Below, in pieces: positions 34,456 through 43,030 of a stretch of DNA of 64,000 bases (position 1 is its first letter; each line of letters starts with the position of its first letter). Made by a program: the position numbers and the translations under genes. The notes beneath the pieces were generated by a model. That model was given only the letters and a program-made list of their open reading frames with translations. It was not told where the DNA came from and searched no databases. Origin of the DNA: an uncultured Lachnospiraceae bacterium (GTDB lineage: Bacteria; Bacillota; Clostridia; Lachnospirales; Lachnospiraceae); the NCBI GenBank assembly GCA_947648875.1, contig CANSPM010000004.1, positions 1 to 64,000 of the forward strand, written 5' to 3'.

Positions 34456-34795
34456 CCATGGGGAGGAGATTGGGAGCTGGTATCAGAATACGCAACCCGA
34501 TATTGCAAAATGATAAAAGGGTGGCACAGTACCGGAAAAATCCCAACGCCAGTATCTATTTCTGCGATAAGCGTTTTTCAGAGGAGTCATGCTGGTGGGA
34601 ACCATGGAAGTGTTGGAGGATGAAGAGAGTAAGCGGATGATCTGGCAACATGGGGACATTGTGTATTACCCCCAGGGGGTGCCAGACCCCGACTACTGTG
34701 TGCTGAAATTCACGGCGCAAAGGGGGCGCTACTATGCCAATTTTCGCTCTGAATCCTTTACCGTCGAATCGTTCAGAGGAGAGAGGTATAACGCT
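34452..34795 (+). pseudogene. Pyridoxamine-5'-phosphate-oxidase-like protein, truncated and frameshifted
   Basis: Two frames together encode the C-terminal two-thirds of a general-stress-protein-26-like PNPOx protein. The first reads RVAQYRKNPNASIYFCDKRF up to about 34575. One base is then missing in a T5 run (34573-34578 area) and the second frame continues from MLVGTMEVLEDEESKRM through VLKFTAQRGRYYANFRSES. The FMN-binding N-terminal 60 residues are missing. The second frame runs straight on, in frame, into the downstream phosphoesterase, because the usual stop is absent. Confidence 0.65.
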
Positions 34796-35410
34796 ATGAG
34801 ATTTTATATTGCTGATCCGCATTTTTACCATGGGAACTTAAATAACCGTATGGACTGTAGGGGATTTGCCGACACAGAAGAAATGAATGAGTACATGATT
34901 GACAAATGGAACCAAAAAGTCAGCGATAACGACGAAGTGATCATACTGGGGGATTTATCCTTTGGAAATGTGGTGGAGACCATTGAACTTACCAGGCGGC
35001 TCAAGGGCAGATTATATCTGATTCAGGGCAATCATGACCGGTTCGTATCCAAAACCACTATGGATATGAGTCGCTTTGAATGGGTAAAACCCTATGAAGA
35101 GTTGTATGACAATAAACGCAAGGTGATTCTCTGTCATTACCCTATCATGTGTTATAATGGGCAATACCGCCTGGATGAGAACGGTAATCCGAAGACCTAT
35201 ATGCTTTACGGCCATGTTCACGACACCCGGGATCAGCGGCTGATCGAGCAGTTTCAGGATATAATCAGGGCCACGGTCACCACCAATGCCCAGGGGGATG
35301 TAGGGACCATTCCCTGTAATATGATCAATTGTTTCTGTATGTATTCCGATTATGAGCCGTTGACACTGGACGAATGGATCAATTGCGATGAAAAGCGGCG
35401 GAAGATGTGA
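34796..35410 (+). CDS. Metallophosphoesterase (calcineurin-like)
   Basis: The 204-residue enzyme has the calcineurin-like motif set: DPHFYHGN near the start, GDLSFG, GNHDRF, CHYPI and GHVHD, which bind two metal ions. The spacing and FYHGN start resemble phage- and Firmicutes-type phosphoesterases of the YfcE/hydrolase group. I chose the ATG at 34796 because the motif I strand begins there and AGAGAGG lies upstream. A longer reading frame that begins at 34589 is an accident of the degraded PNPOx gene in front of it. Substrate unknown. Confidence 0.82.
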   Translation: MRFYIADPHFYHGNLNNRMDCRGFADTEEMNEYMIDKWNQKVSDNDEVIILGDLSFGNVVETIELTRRLKGRLYLIQGNHDRFVSKTTMDMSRFEWVKPYEELYDNKRKVILCHYPIMCYNGQYRLDENGNPKTYMLYGHVHDTRDQRLIEQFQDIIRATVTTNAQGDVGTIPCNMINCFCMYSDYEPLTLDEWINCDEKRRKM

Positions 35411-35438
35411 ACGGATGAGGCATCCGCTTTCGGGCATT

Positions 35439-35466
35439 AAAAGGGGCTGCGACAATCAGCCCCTTT
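35439..35466. terminator. Bidirectional terminator
   Basis: Perfect 10-base arms AAAGGGGCTG (35440-35449) and CAGCCCCTTT (35457-35466), with A-run on one side and T3 on the other. It separates the plus-strand phosphoesterase from the minus-strand metal ATPase. Confidence 0.75.
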
Positions 35467-35491
35467 CGGCTTTGCATGGCGGTTCCGCCTT

Positions 35492-37405
35492 CTACAGCCT
35501 GTGTACCCGCAAAGCCCGTATGGCGTTTAGCACGGCGATCACGGTGACACCCACGTCCGCGAAGATCGCCAGCCACATATTGGCATAGCCCACAGCACCC
35601 AGCAGGAGGCACACAAACTTTACCGCCAGCGCGAAGATGATATTCTGATAGACGATGGCAAGACATTTTCGGGATATCCGGATACCCTTGGCGATTTTCA
35701 GGGGATCGTCGTCCATTAATACTACGTCCGCCGCTTCTATAGCCGCGTCGGAACCCATGGCACCCATGGCTATGCCGATATCCGCCCGTCCCAGCACAGG
35801 CGCGTCGTTGATGCCGTCGCCTACAAAGGCCAGTTTAGCCTTGGAAGTCCTTCCCGGCGGCAGTTTTGCTGCGGCATCTCTGTCCGCCAGTAATTTTTCC
35901 ACTTGTCCCACTTTGTCCCCGGGCAGCAGCTCGCTGTGTACCTCATCCACCCCCAGATCTGCGGCCACCTTCTCCGCCACGGCTTTTGTATCTCCGGTCA
36001 GCATCACGGTTCTGGTCACCCCCGCTTTTTTCAGCGCGGCGATGGCAGCCCGGGACCCTGGTTTCTCTATGTCGGAGATCACGATATGTCCGGCATAACT
36101 GCCGTCGACGGCCACGTGGATAACGGTGCCCAGGCTGTGGCATTCCGCATAGGCCACTTCCAATTGTTTCATCAGTCTGGCATTGCCCACGGCTACCGAT
36201 CTGCCGTCCACCTTTGCCGTAAGTCCCTGCCCGCTGATCTCCTGTATATCCGTAACCCGGCTGCGGTCGATCTCCCTGCCGTAGGCCCGCTGCAAACTTT
36301 TACTGATGGGATGAGAGGAGGAACATTCCGCCAGAGCGGCATATTCCAGCAGTTCAGTTTCTTCTATCTCATTGTGATGAATGCCGCTGACTTCAAACAC
36401 GCCCTGGGTCAGTGTACCGGTTTTGTCAAAAACCACCACTTTAGTCCGGGACAGGATCTCCATATAGTTGGACCCCTTGATCAGAATGCCTTCCTTGCTG
36501 GCGCCGCCGATACCCGCAAAAAAGCTGAGGGGTACACTGACCACCAGAGCGCAGGGACAGCTGATTACCAGGAAAGTCAAAGCGCTGTAGACCCAGTTTT
36601 CCCAGCCCGCAGGGCGTCCCATAACCAGATTGAAAACCGGAGGCAGCGCCGCCAGCAGCAGGGCGGCAATACAAACCGCAGGGGTATAAATCCTGGCGAA
36701 GCGGGAGATAAAGTTCTCCGAACGGGATTTGCGGGAACTGGATTCCTCCACGAGTTCCAGAATTTTAGACACGGTTGATTCACCAAATTCTCTGGTGGTT
36801 TGAATCTTCAAAACCCCGGTCATATTAATGCAGCCGCTGATTACCTCGTCGCCTCCATGGGCTTCCCTGGGCAGGCTTTCACCGGTGAGGGCACTGGTGT
36901 TCAGATCGGAATTTCCCTCCAGAATCATTCCGTCTATGGGAACCTTTTCCCCCGGTTGTACCACGATGACGCTGCCCACAGCCACCTCGTCGGGATCAAC
37001 CTGTTCCAGCTTTCCGTCCCGCTCAATATTGGCATAGTCAGGGCGGATATCCATCAGCGCGCTGATATTTCGGCGGCTTTTTCCCACAGCGTAACTCTGG
37101 AAAAATTCTCCCACCTGGTAAAAAAGCATCACGGCGATGGCCTCGTTGTAGTCACCGCTCTCTGTGTAGAGCGCCAGAGCGATGGCGCCGACGGTGGCTA
37201 CAGTCATCAAAAAATTTTCATCGCATACACGACCGTTTATTATGCCCTTTCCTGCCTTTTTCAGGATGTCTATTCCGATGATCAGATAGACTGCCAGATA
37301 CAGGATCATCCGAAGCAGCCCGGTAAGGGGCAGAAAATGCAGAACGATCAACAGTAGCGTTGAGACAATAATGCGTGTCAGCATCTTTTTCTGTTTCTTG
37401 CTCAT
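35492..37405 (-). CDS. Zn2+/Cd2+-type heavy-metal efflux P-type ATPase
   Basis: A 637-residue P1B-type ATPase. It has the actuator TGES loop (SALTGESLP), the membrane metal site SCPCALVVSVPLS, the phosphorylation motif FDKTGTLTQG, the P1B-specific SSSHPIS and the hinge GDGINDAPVL. The last helix contains the Asp of WLAIFADVGVTVI, as in Zn/Cd/Pb pumps. No metal-binding domain is present at the N-terminus; it starts with a basic MSKKQKKM and goes into TM1. The lacking domain is encoded separately by the small HMA gene just upstream in the same operon. The ArsR gene is divergent. Confidence 0.9.
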   Translation of the reverse strand: MSKKQKKMLTRIIVSTLLLIVLHFLPLTGLLRMILYLAVYLIIGIDILKKAGKGIINGRVCDENFLMTVATVGAIALALYTESGDYNEAIAVMLFYQVGEFFQSYAVGKSRRNISALMDIRPDYANIERDGKLEQVDPDEVAVGSVIVVQPGEKVPIDGMILEGNSDLNTSALTGESLPREAHGGDEVISGCINMTGVLKIQTTREFGESTVSKILELVEESSSRKSRSENFISRFARIYTPAVCIAALLLAALPPVFNLVMGRPAGWENWVYSALTFLVISCPCALVVSVPLSFFAGIGGASKEGILIKGSNYMEILSRTKVVVFDKTGTLTQGVFEVSGIHHNEIEETELLEYAALAECSSSHPISKSLQRAYGREIDRSRVTDIQEISGQGLTAKVDGRSVAVGNARLMKQLEVAYAECHSLGTVIHVAVDGSYAGHIVISDIEKPGSRAAIAALKKAGVTRTVMLTGDTKAVAEKVAADLGVDEVHSELLPGDKVGQVEKLLADRDAAAKLPPGRTSKAKLAFVGDGINDAPVLGRADIGIAMGAMGSDAAIEAADVVLMDDDPLKIAKGIRISRKCLAIVYQNIIFALAVKFVCLLLGAVGYANMWLAIFADVGVTVIAVLNAIRALRVHRL

Positions 37406-37445
37406 ATAAGCTCCGATCTGCCCGTCTCAGGGGCATATTTTCTCT

Positions 37446-37664
37446 TCAGAACGCGATCTCACAGTCGGGTTCCACTTTTTTGCATGCTTTCAGGACAGCT
37501 TTCATAACCGTCTTCGGGTCCTGCTCCTCCTCAAATTCCACAATCATCTTTTGTGTCATAAAATTCACGGTTGCGGAAGCTACGCCTGGAGTCTTGCGGG
37601 TGGCATCTTCCATCAGATTGGCACAGTTAGCGCAGTCAACTTCAATTTTGTAGGTTTTTTTCAT
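37446..37664 (-). CDS. HMA-domain metal-binding protein
   Basis: The 72-residue protein is a single heavy-metal-associated domain with the CxxC site in IEVDCANCANLMED. Residues that would follow in copper chaperones (MxCxxC) are changed to VDCANC, as in Zn/Cd-pump domains. I chose the ATG at 37664 since AGGAGG lies upstream on this strand; a longer frame reaching 37754 runs back into the promoter. It lies 40 bases before the ATPase and probably delivers metal to it. Confidence 0.85.
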   Translation of the reverse strand: MKKTYKIEVDCANCANLMEDATRKTPGVASATVNFMTQKMIVEFEEEQDPKTVMKAVLKACKKVEPDCEIAF

Positions 37665-37751
37665 GGTGTGTAATCCTCCTGGTTTTTGTTTTGCATCCGC
37701 CCTGTGGACAGCTGCTGTGATTCCAGCGTATCGGCTGGCATATATATTTAA

Positions 37752-37773
37752 CAATTAAATATTTGTTTAATTG
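37752..37773 (-). promoter_or_regulatory. ArsR-type operator of the metal efflux operon
   Basis: Arms CAATTAAA (37752-37759) and TTTAATTG (37766-37773) form an AT-rich dyad directly after the -10 box and over the predicted transcript start. This is the usual position and composition of SmtB/CadC/CzrA-type sites. Confidence 0.65.
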
Positions 37774-37774
37774 A

Positions 37775-37803
37775 ATTATAGTATGATTGGGTCGGGATGT
37801 CAA
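37775..37803 (-). promoter_or_regulatory. Promoter of the HMA/ATPase operon
   Basis: On the minus strand, a consensus TTGACA (37803-37798) and TATAAT (37780-37775) are 17 bases apart. This is a near-perfect housekeeping promoter, so control must come from the overlapping operator. Confidence 0.85.
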
Positions 37804-37831
37804 TAGGATTTCTAAAAAACAGAGATTCATA

Positions 37832-37852
37832 TTAGATATATTAATATACTAA
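37832..37852. promoter_or_regulatory. Second AT-rich imperfect palindrome
   Basis: The 21-base sequence from TTAGATATAT to ATATACTAA is symmetrical apart from a mismatched pair. It may be an additional metalloregulator site in the divergent region. Confidence 0.35.
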
Positions 37853-37994
37853 AAAGGAACGGGGTCTATGTAATGGATATTCTGGTCACGGGGAACCGCC
37901 CTGTCTAAAATGCAGACCTGTAGTGTTCCGGGCCCCGATCCCTGATCCCGCGCTGTAGGATCGTTCCGTATTATGAGCCAAAATTATTATAGGG

Positions 37995-38023
37995 TTGTCA
38001 CAGACAGAAAAAAAGGATACAAT
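37995..38023 (+). promoter_or_regulatory. Promoter of the arsR-type gene
   Basis: TTGTCA (37995-38000) and TACAAT (38018-38023) with 17-base spacing, 65 bases before the regulator start. The rest of the 37853-38087 gap contains no gene. Confidence 0.6.
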
Positions 38024-38087
38024 AAAAGCCAGAATCCATACTCTGTGCGGATTCTATCGCCATAAATAGGAAAGGAAATATAAACGG

Positions 38088-38456
38088 ATGGATAAGTTTG
38101 TGCTTCCTCATCATCACGGTGAGGGACAGACGGAAGAATATTTAAAAGAACAGCTGGGCAGGCCGGATACATTTCAGAATGTGGCGGAAACGTTCCGACT
38201 GCTGGACGACACCAGTAGAGTGCGTATCTTCTGGCTGTTGTGCCACTGTGAGGAATGTGTGATCAATATATCCGCCATGGTGGATATGTCCAGTCCTGCC
38301 GTGTCCCATCATCTGCGGCAGCTCAAGGCGGGGGGGCTCATCGTCAGCCGCCGGGAGGGCAAGGAAGTGTACTACAGAGCCGCAGACACTGAGGAGAGCC
38401 GGCTGCTGCATCAGGCCATCGAACAGATTATGGAGATATCCTGCCCCGCCAGATAG
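38088..38456 (+). CDS. ArsR/SmtB-family metal-sensing repressor
   Basis: The 122-residue winged-helix protein has the family pattern: DTSRVRIFWLLCHCEECVINIS, the recognition helix MSSPAVSHHLRQLKAGGLI and the wing SRREGKEVYYRAAD. The CHCEEC pair matches the alpha-3N-type Cys site of CadC-like sensors (ELCVCD), and the N-terminal HHHGEG may add ligands; a C-terminal site is also possible. It is divergent from the efflux operon and should release the operator when Zn2+, Cd2+ or Pb2+ binds. AGGAAAGGA precedes the ATG. Confidence 0.9.
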   Translation: MDKFVLPHHHGEGQTEEYLKEQLGRPDTFQNVAETFRLLDDTSRVRIFWLLCHCEECVINISAMVDMSSPAVSHHLRQLKAGGLIVSRREGKEVYYRAADTEESRLLHQAIEQIMEISCPAR

Positions 38457-38472
38457 AGAGGCGGCGGGGCAG
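38441..38472. terminator. GC-rich hairpin between convergent genes
   Basis: Perfect 10-base arms CTGCCCCGCC (38441-38450) and GGCGGGGCAG (38463-38472). The first arm lies within the last codons of the repressor gene. No T-run is seen, but its position between convergent stops suggests transcript ending. Confidence 0.5.
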
Positions 38473-38485
38473 CTTCGCGATCCGG

Positions 38486-41400
38486 TCAAAATCCTGTATC
38501 CACCTCGATCTGACTGCCGCTCTTGGTCTTTTTCACCCGGATCTGCCGGGGGATACTCTCCAGCAGTTCTTCGCGGTGGCTGATTATGCCGATCAGCTTG
38601 TTCGCGCCGGACAGGCTCAACAGAATATCCATGGCGTTTTCAATGGACTTTCTGTCCAGAGTTCCAAAACCCTCATCCACAAATAGCGCGTCCATCTGTA
38701 CGCCGCCGATATGGGAGGAGACGGTATCCGATAGCCCCAGCGCCAGGCTCAGAGAAGCCTTAAAACTCTCTCCCCCGGACAGGCTTCCCACAGGTCTGCG
38801 GTGACCTGTGAAATGGTCCTGCACCTCGAGATTTAAAATGGTTTTGCTTTTTTTGTCATTGGAATCGTCTTTTCGGAAAAGTTCATACTGACCGTCACTC
38901 ATGGGCAAAAGGCGTCGGTTGGCTGCGGCGATAATATTGTCGAAGCCTGCCGCCTGTATATATTGTTCAAATGTTACCTTGGCTCTGTTGCTGATATTGC
39001 CTGCCACCAGATCGCAGAGCCTGCCGTAACGCTCACTTTCTCTGCGGCAGGTATCCAGCGCCTCCGCCTGAACCGATATGTTTCTCCTTACCCTCTCGTT
39101 ATTTTGAAATCTGTGTTCTATCTCTGTACTGCGTCTCCGCAGTTCCTCCACAATATCGTTTTGTTTTTTGAGATCCTCCAGGAGAATGTCCTCGTCTACG
39201 CTTGCCCTTCCCGCCGCATCCCTCTCCGCCTGTTCCAACAGATCCCGGTTTGTCCTGACAGCCTGTTCATAGTCCAGTATCCTTTTCTCCGTGTCTGCCA
39301 TTTCCTCTTCGGAGGCCAGCAGCCGGTGAAATTCTTCTTCGGAGGTCATCCGGTTCTTTTGAAACGTCAGAGTCAGATTTTCCCTGCATTCCCGGGTCTT
39401 TCCTTCCTGCTGCGCCAAGCTGTCTTTCATGGTGTTTATCGTAGCTTCTATCCCGGTTTTCCTGGCATCCGCTTCCTGCTTCACGCTTCTGGCGCTGTCG
39501 ATGGCTTCCAGAATGAACCGGGCTTCCTGCTCTGTCTTTTTCTGCTCTTTATGGGCGGCATCCAGACTTGGAAATTCCAGCTTCTCATACTCTTCCAGAG
39601 CGGCTCTTTTTTCAATCAGCCTGGACCGGTTGGCCTCTCTTCTGTATAGATACTCTTTTTTGGCCTTTTCCAGGTCTTCTGATTCCTCTCCCCGGGCTTT
39701 TTCCAGATCCAGGGCGGCCCGGTCATGCACTGCGCAATCATGGGCCAGTTTGGTTTCCCGCCGCTCATTTGCAGTGATTTTTTCTTCCGCTTCCTGTTGT
39801 TTATCGGCAACAAGGGAAAACAATTCTTCTAATTCTTTTGGGAGGGTTACTTCGCCCTCGGGCTGATTTTCTCCTATAGTGCGAAGGATTCGGATTCTCA
39901 GCTGTTCTTCCAGGGTGGCCGTCTTCGTCTTGGCGGCCTCGGCCTCGGCCAGTGCCTTTTCCTTCGCCTGGCCCGCCAACTCTTCTTTTTCCTGTATCTC
40001 TGCGTATTCATCCTCCGATACGGATTGCGTGGACAGAACCGCCGGTTCCGGATGATGGGTTGATCCGCAGACAGGGCATTTCTGCCCCTCCCTAAGTCCC
40101 TGAGCCAATATTCCGGCACGACAATTATCCAGAAGATCTCCGCAGCGCTTCCGCAGATCTGCTGCGTCATGATAGGCCGTCTGCGCTTTCAGAAAGTTTT
40201 CCTGTTTTTTGAGAAGGGATTTTGCCGCCTTCCTATATGCCGGTATTGCGTTGGCGGTTACATCCGTCAGTTCTTCCTTAAGAGACGCCAGATCTTTTCC
40301 CTCGTTCCGGACTCTGACCAATTGGGCGGCGGAGTTTCGAAGGTTTTTTACCGTTTGATCCAGTTCCTGGATTCTTTCTCGTATGGCTTTTTCCCGGGCA
40401 AGCAGGACGTTCTCCTCCTCATCCAGACTTTCGGATTCCTTCTCCAGAGCGCTTACGCCAAGGAGGAGTTGGTCCCTGGCCGTGTATTTTTCCATATCTT
40501 CCTTCAGTTTTCCGGCTTTCAGACGCAGTTCCTCTGCCAGGGGGGCTTTTTCCAGAGCCATGCGCAGAACTTCTTCGGCGGCAAGGGACTTTGCCTCGGC
40601 ATCTGCCAGCTCTCCGGCTTTGAGACTGATGTTTTCTCCCAATATTTTCAGATCCCGCTCTTTTTCCTTCAACAGGTCAAAAGCAGGTTTTACCTTGTGA
40701 ACCGCCGCCTTTTGGCGTTCCAAAAGAGCCGCCAGCTTCTCGATTTCGTCTTTCTTTTCTTCGAGCCGCCGTCTTTTCTCCTTCGCTTCCTCATAGCGGA
40801 TCAAAAACGCGTTGTTTGCATGGGCAGTATGATAAGCTCCGGTTTTTTCCGACAGAATGGCATTTTGCGCTGTAAATTCCTTTTGTAATTCCTCCAAAGC
40901 GGTCCTGTCCCCGGAGATGATATCAGCCAGAATCTTTAGCATATCCGGAAGATTCCAGGTGCTGCGGCTCTTTTCGGCCGTATCCTGCATGGCGGATAAC
41001 TCTGCCTGCCGTTCAGATTCTTCCGGGGCTGCCGCTTCCCGGAAATACTGGATAATGCTGTCCTCCATTTTGATTTTCCGGGAGAGGCTGGCGCACCTTC
41101 GCTCCTTAAGTTTGTTTTCCATGTTCTGATAACCGGATGTCATGAATATGGTTCGGAGAATCTTTGTGCGGTCGTCGGTGGAAGCGTTCAGCAGTTCCCA
41201 AAATTCTCCCTGGGCGATCATGGCAATCTGTTTGAACTGCTTAAAATCTATTCTGAGCAGTTCCCGAACCGCGTTATTTACGGATGTGGTACCTTCAATG
41301 GGTTTTTCATTCTCGCAATAGAACTCTGCTTTCTCTTTTTCCGTGATGACTCCCTCCCCACGCTGTTTGGGCCGGTCGTAAGAGGGCTGGCGGTAAATAT

Positions 41401-41674
41401 GAAATTGTTTTCCCTGATGAGAGAAATAAAAATCCACAAAACTCTGCGCTGTGGGTTTGGCGTATTCGCTGCGCAGATTCCTGGTATTCCGGTATACGCC
41501 GCTGGTCTCGCCGTACAGGGCAAAACAGATCGCGTCAAATATCGTAGTTTTACCAGCTCCGGTGTCTCCGGAAATCAGGAAAATCCCCTTGTCTCCCAAA
41601 GATTCGAAATCTATCTCCGGCATTCTGTCCGCGTAAGGGCCAAACGCGCTGATAATCAGTTTAATCGGCTTCAT
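38486..41674 (-). CDS. sbcC: Nuclease SbcCD ATPase subunit C
   Basis: SbcC is the SMC-like ATPase partner of SbcD, cutting hairpins and protein-blocked DNA ends. The 1062-residue product has Walker A GDTGAGKTTIFDA near residue 35, long coiled coils on each side of the zinc hook CPVCGSTHHPEP in the middle, the signature LSGGESFKASLSLALGL and Walker B MDALFVDEGFGTLD. I chose the ATG at 41674 (MKPIKLIISAFGPY); nine codons upstream in the frame lie in sbcD. Its start overlaps the end of sbcD by 14 bases, so translation is coupled. Confidence 0.95.
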   Translation of the reverse strand: MKPIKLIISAFGPYADRMPEIDFESLGDKGIFLISGDTGAGKTTIFDAICFALYGETSGVYRNTRNLRSEYAKPTAQSFVDFYFSHQGKQFHIYRQPSYDRPKQRGEGVITEKEKAEFYCENEKPIEGTTSVNNAVRELLRIDFKQFKQIAMIAQGEFWELLNASTDDRTKILRTIFMTSGYQNMENKLKERRCASLSRKIKMEDSIIQYFREAAAPEESERQAELSAMQDTAEKSRSTWNLPDMLKILADIISGDRTALEELQKEFTAQNAILSEKTGAYHTAHANNAFLIRYEEAKEKRRRLEEKKDEIEKLAALLERQKAAVHKVKPAFDLLKEKERDLKILGENISLKAGELADAEAKSLAAEEVLRMALEKAPLAEELRLKAGKLKEDMEKYTARDQLLLGVSALEKESESLDEEENVLLAREKAIRERIQELDQTVKNLRNSAAQLVRVRNEGKDLASLKEELTDVTANAIPAYRKAAKSLLKKQENFLKAQTAYHDAADLRKRCGDLLDNCRAGILAQGLREGQKCPVCGSTHHPEPAVLSTQSVSEDEYAEIQEKEELAGQAKEKALAEAEAAKTKTATLEEQLRIRILRTIGENQPEGEVTLPKELEELFSLVADKQQEAEEKITANERRETKLAHDCAVHDRAALDLEKARGEESEDLEKAKKEYLYRREANRSRLIEKRAALEEYEKLEFPSLDAAHKEQKKTEQEARFILEAIDSARSVKQEADARKTGIEATINTMKDSLAQQEGKTRECRENLTLTFQKNRMTSEEEFHRLLASEEEMADTEKRILDYEQAVRTNRDLLEQAERDAAGRASVDEDILLEDLKKQNDIVEELRRRSTEIEHRFQNNERVRRNISVQAEALDTCRRESERYGRLCDLVAGNISNRAKVTFEQYIQAAGFDNIIAAANRRLLPMSDGQYELFRKDDSNDKKSKTILNLEVQDHFTGHRRPVGSLSGGESFKASLSLALGLSDTVSSHIGGVQMDALFVDEGFGTLDRKSIENAMDILLSLSGANKLIGIISHREELLESIPRQIRVKKTKSGSQIEVDTGF

Positions 41675-42818
41675 TGAGCACACCTGCCTCTCTGGCCACA
41701 TCCCGGATCATTCGCAGTTCTTCATCGCTGATCTCACAGCCGTACATCATGCGGTAAAAATCCGAGAGCAGCTCGGTATAGGATTTCTCCCGGGTTAAAT
41801 CTACCGGGTCCATATGTTCCGTGGCGCGCGTATGGGTGTTGTCATAAACGATCTTCATGGTATTTTTGTAATACTGCCGGAAAATACCCATTGCGTTGTC
41901 GGCGGGCTCCTCATCCGTGAGGGTCACATAGATATAGTCATCCGGCGACACAATATTTTGGGGGGCAAGCAGCTGGCTCATCTTCCCTTTCAGGTGTCTC
42001 ATATCCCGGAGAGGATGCCTCTGGATAAGGGAAATCTCTACCTGCCCCTTGCCTTCCAGGGTGACCACCGGGAAGGACTTGACGCTCTCCGCCTCACTGA
42101 GAGAATATTTGAGAAGGGAGCCGGCATATCTGACCGTGTCCCTGCCGATCTTTTGGGGGGAATGGATATGTCCCAGAGCTACATAGTCAAAAGCGTCAAA
42201 GCAGTCAAAACGGATCTTCTCTATGGTGCCCACACGCACTGCTGCCGGGCCCTCCGAGCCCCCCAGTCTGGGGTCTTCATGACTGCCCGCCACAAATTGA
42301 TGCGCCACCAGAATGTTACGCTGCGCAGGATCAATTTGGGCGTGGGATAAGGCAACCCGCACAGCGTCCTCATAGGATGCTATGTTTTCATCCGGATAAA
42401 AAAATCTCACCTGTGAAGCCTTGATAAAGGGAAGCAGGTATACATTTAGCTTGCCGAACTCGTCCCGGCACTCTTTATGATAGACAGTTCCGTCATATTT
42501 TGCCGAAATGTGGATTTTGTTTGCCTCAAACAGACTGCTGCCAAAGTGCAGTCTTTCCTCTGAATCATGGTTTCCACTGATTAAAAATGTCTCCATATCC
42601 GCTTCCGAAAGCCTGCATAGGAACCAGTCCAGCAGCCACACGGCCTCTTCGCTGGGGATGGATTTGTCATAAATATCTCCGGCGATCACCACCGCGTCCA
42701 CTTTCTGTTCCCTGGCGGTGTGCAGGACCTGCTCCAGCATGTACTTCTGATCTTCAATCATGTTAAAATCACATACGGATTTCCCCAGGTGAAGGTCTCC
42801 CAGATGTAGTATTTTCAT
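41661..42818 (-). CDS. sbcD: Nuclease SbcCD nuclease subunit D
   Basis: The 385-residue Mre11-type nuclease has all phosphoesterase motifs in order: LGDLHLGK, VIAGDIYDKS, LISGNHDSEERL, a HQF motif in VAHQFVAGS and LGHIHSP. These bind two Mn2+. The C-terminal 100 residues contain the capping and SbcC-contact regions. It is first in the sbcDC operon, behind a promoter at about 43000. The ATG at 42818 begins MKILHLGDLH, the normal family start. Confidence 0.95.
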   Translation of the reverse strand: MKILHLGDLHLGKSVCDFNMIEDQKYMLEQVLHTAREQKVDAVVIAGDIYDKSIPSEEAVWLLDWFLCRLSEADMETFLISGNHDSEERLHFGSSLFEANKIHISAKYDGTVYHKECRDEFGKLNVYLLPFIKASQVRFFYPDENIASYEDAVRVALSHAQIDPAQRNILVAHQFVAGSHEDPRLGGSEGPAAVRVGTIEKIRFDCFDAFDYVALGHIHSPQKIGRDTVRYAGSLLKYSLSEAESVKSFPVVTLEGKGQVEISLIQRHPLRDMRHLKGKMSQLLAPQNIVSPDDYIYVTLTDEEPADNAMGIFRQYYKNTMKIVYDNTHTRATEHMDPVDLTREKSYTELLSDFYRMMYGCEISDEELRMIRDVAREAGVLNEAD

Positions 42819-42978
42819 TTATTCGTCCTCTTTGTTTTGACATGGTCATGATGGGCCCCGGGGGCTTTGGAGGCGATCTGTCTCACGGTGCTGTTCTCTT
42901 TTCCCCGGCGTTTCTGCCGTAGCGGATTTCCGCCGACAGAATAACTACCATAATAATTAAATGGCCCTTCATAATTCC

Positions 42979-43007
42979 ATTATAACCCCGGAATGTGGGT
43001 TTCACAA
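42979..43007 (-). promoter_or_regulatory. Promoter of sbcDC
   Basis: On the minus strand, TTGTGA (43007-43002) and TATAAT (42984-42979) are 17 bases apart. The leader to sbcD would be about 150 bases, with no clear structure. Confidence 0.6.
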
Positions 43008-43030
43008 CATAAGAAAGTAAATCCTGCCAC

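Noticed and set aside
34589..35410. Single 273-residue protein joining PNPOx and phosphoesterase
   Set aside because: The PNPOx part lacks its FMN-binding N-terminus and is frameshifted; the phosphoesterase has its own start and ribosome binding site at 34796.
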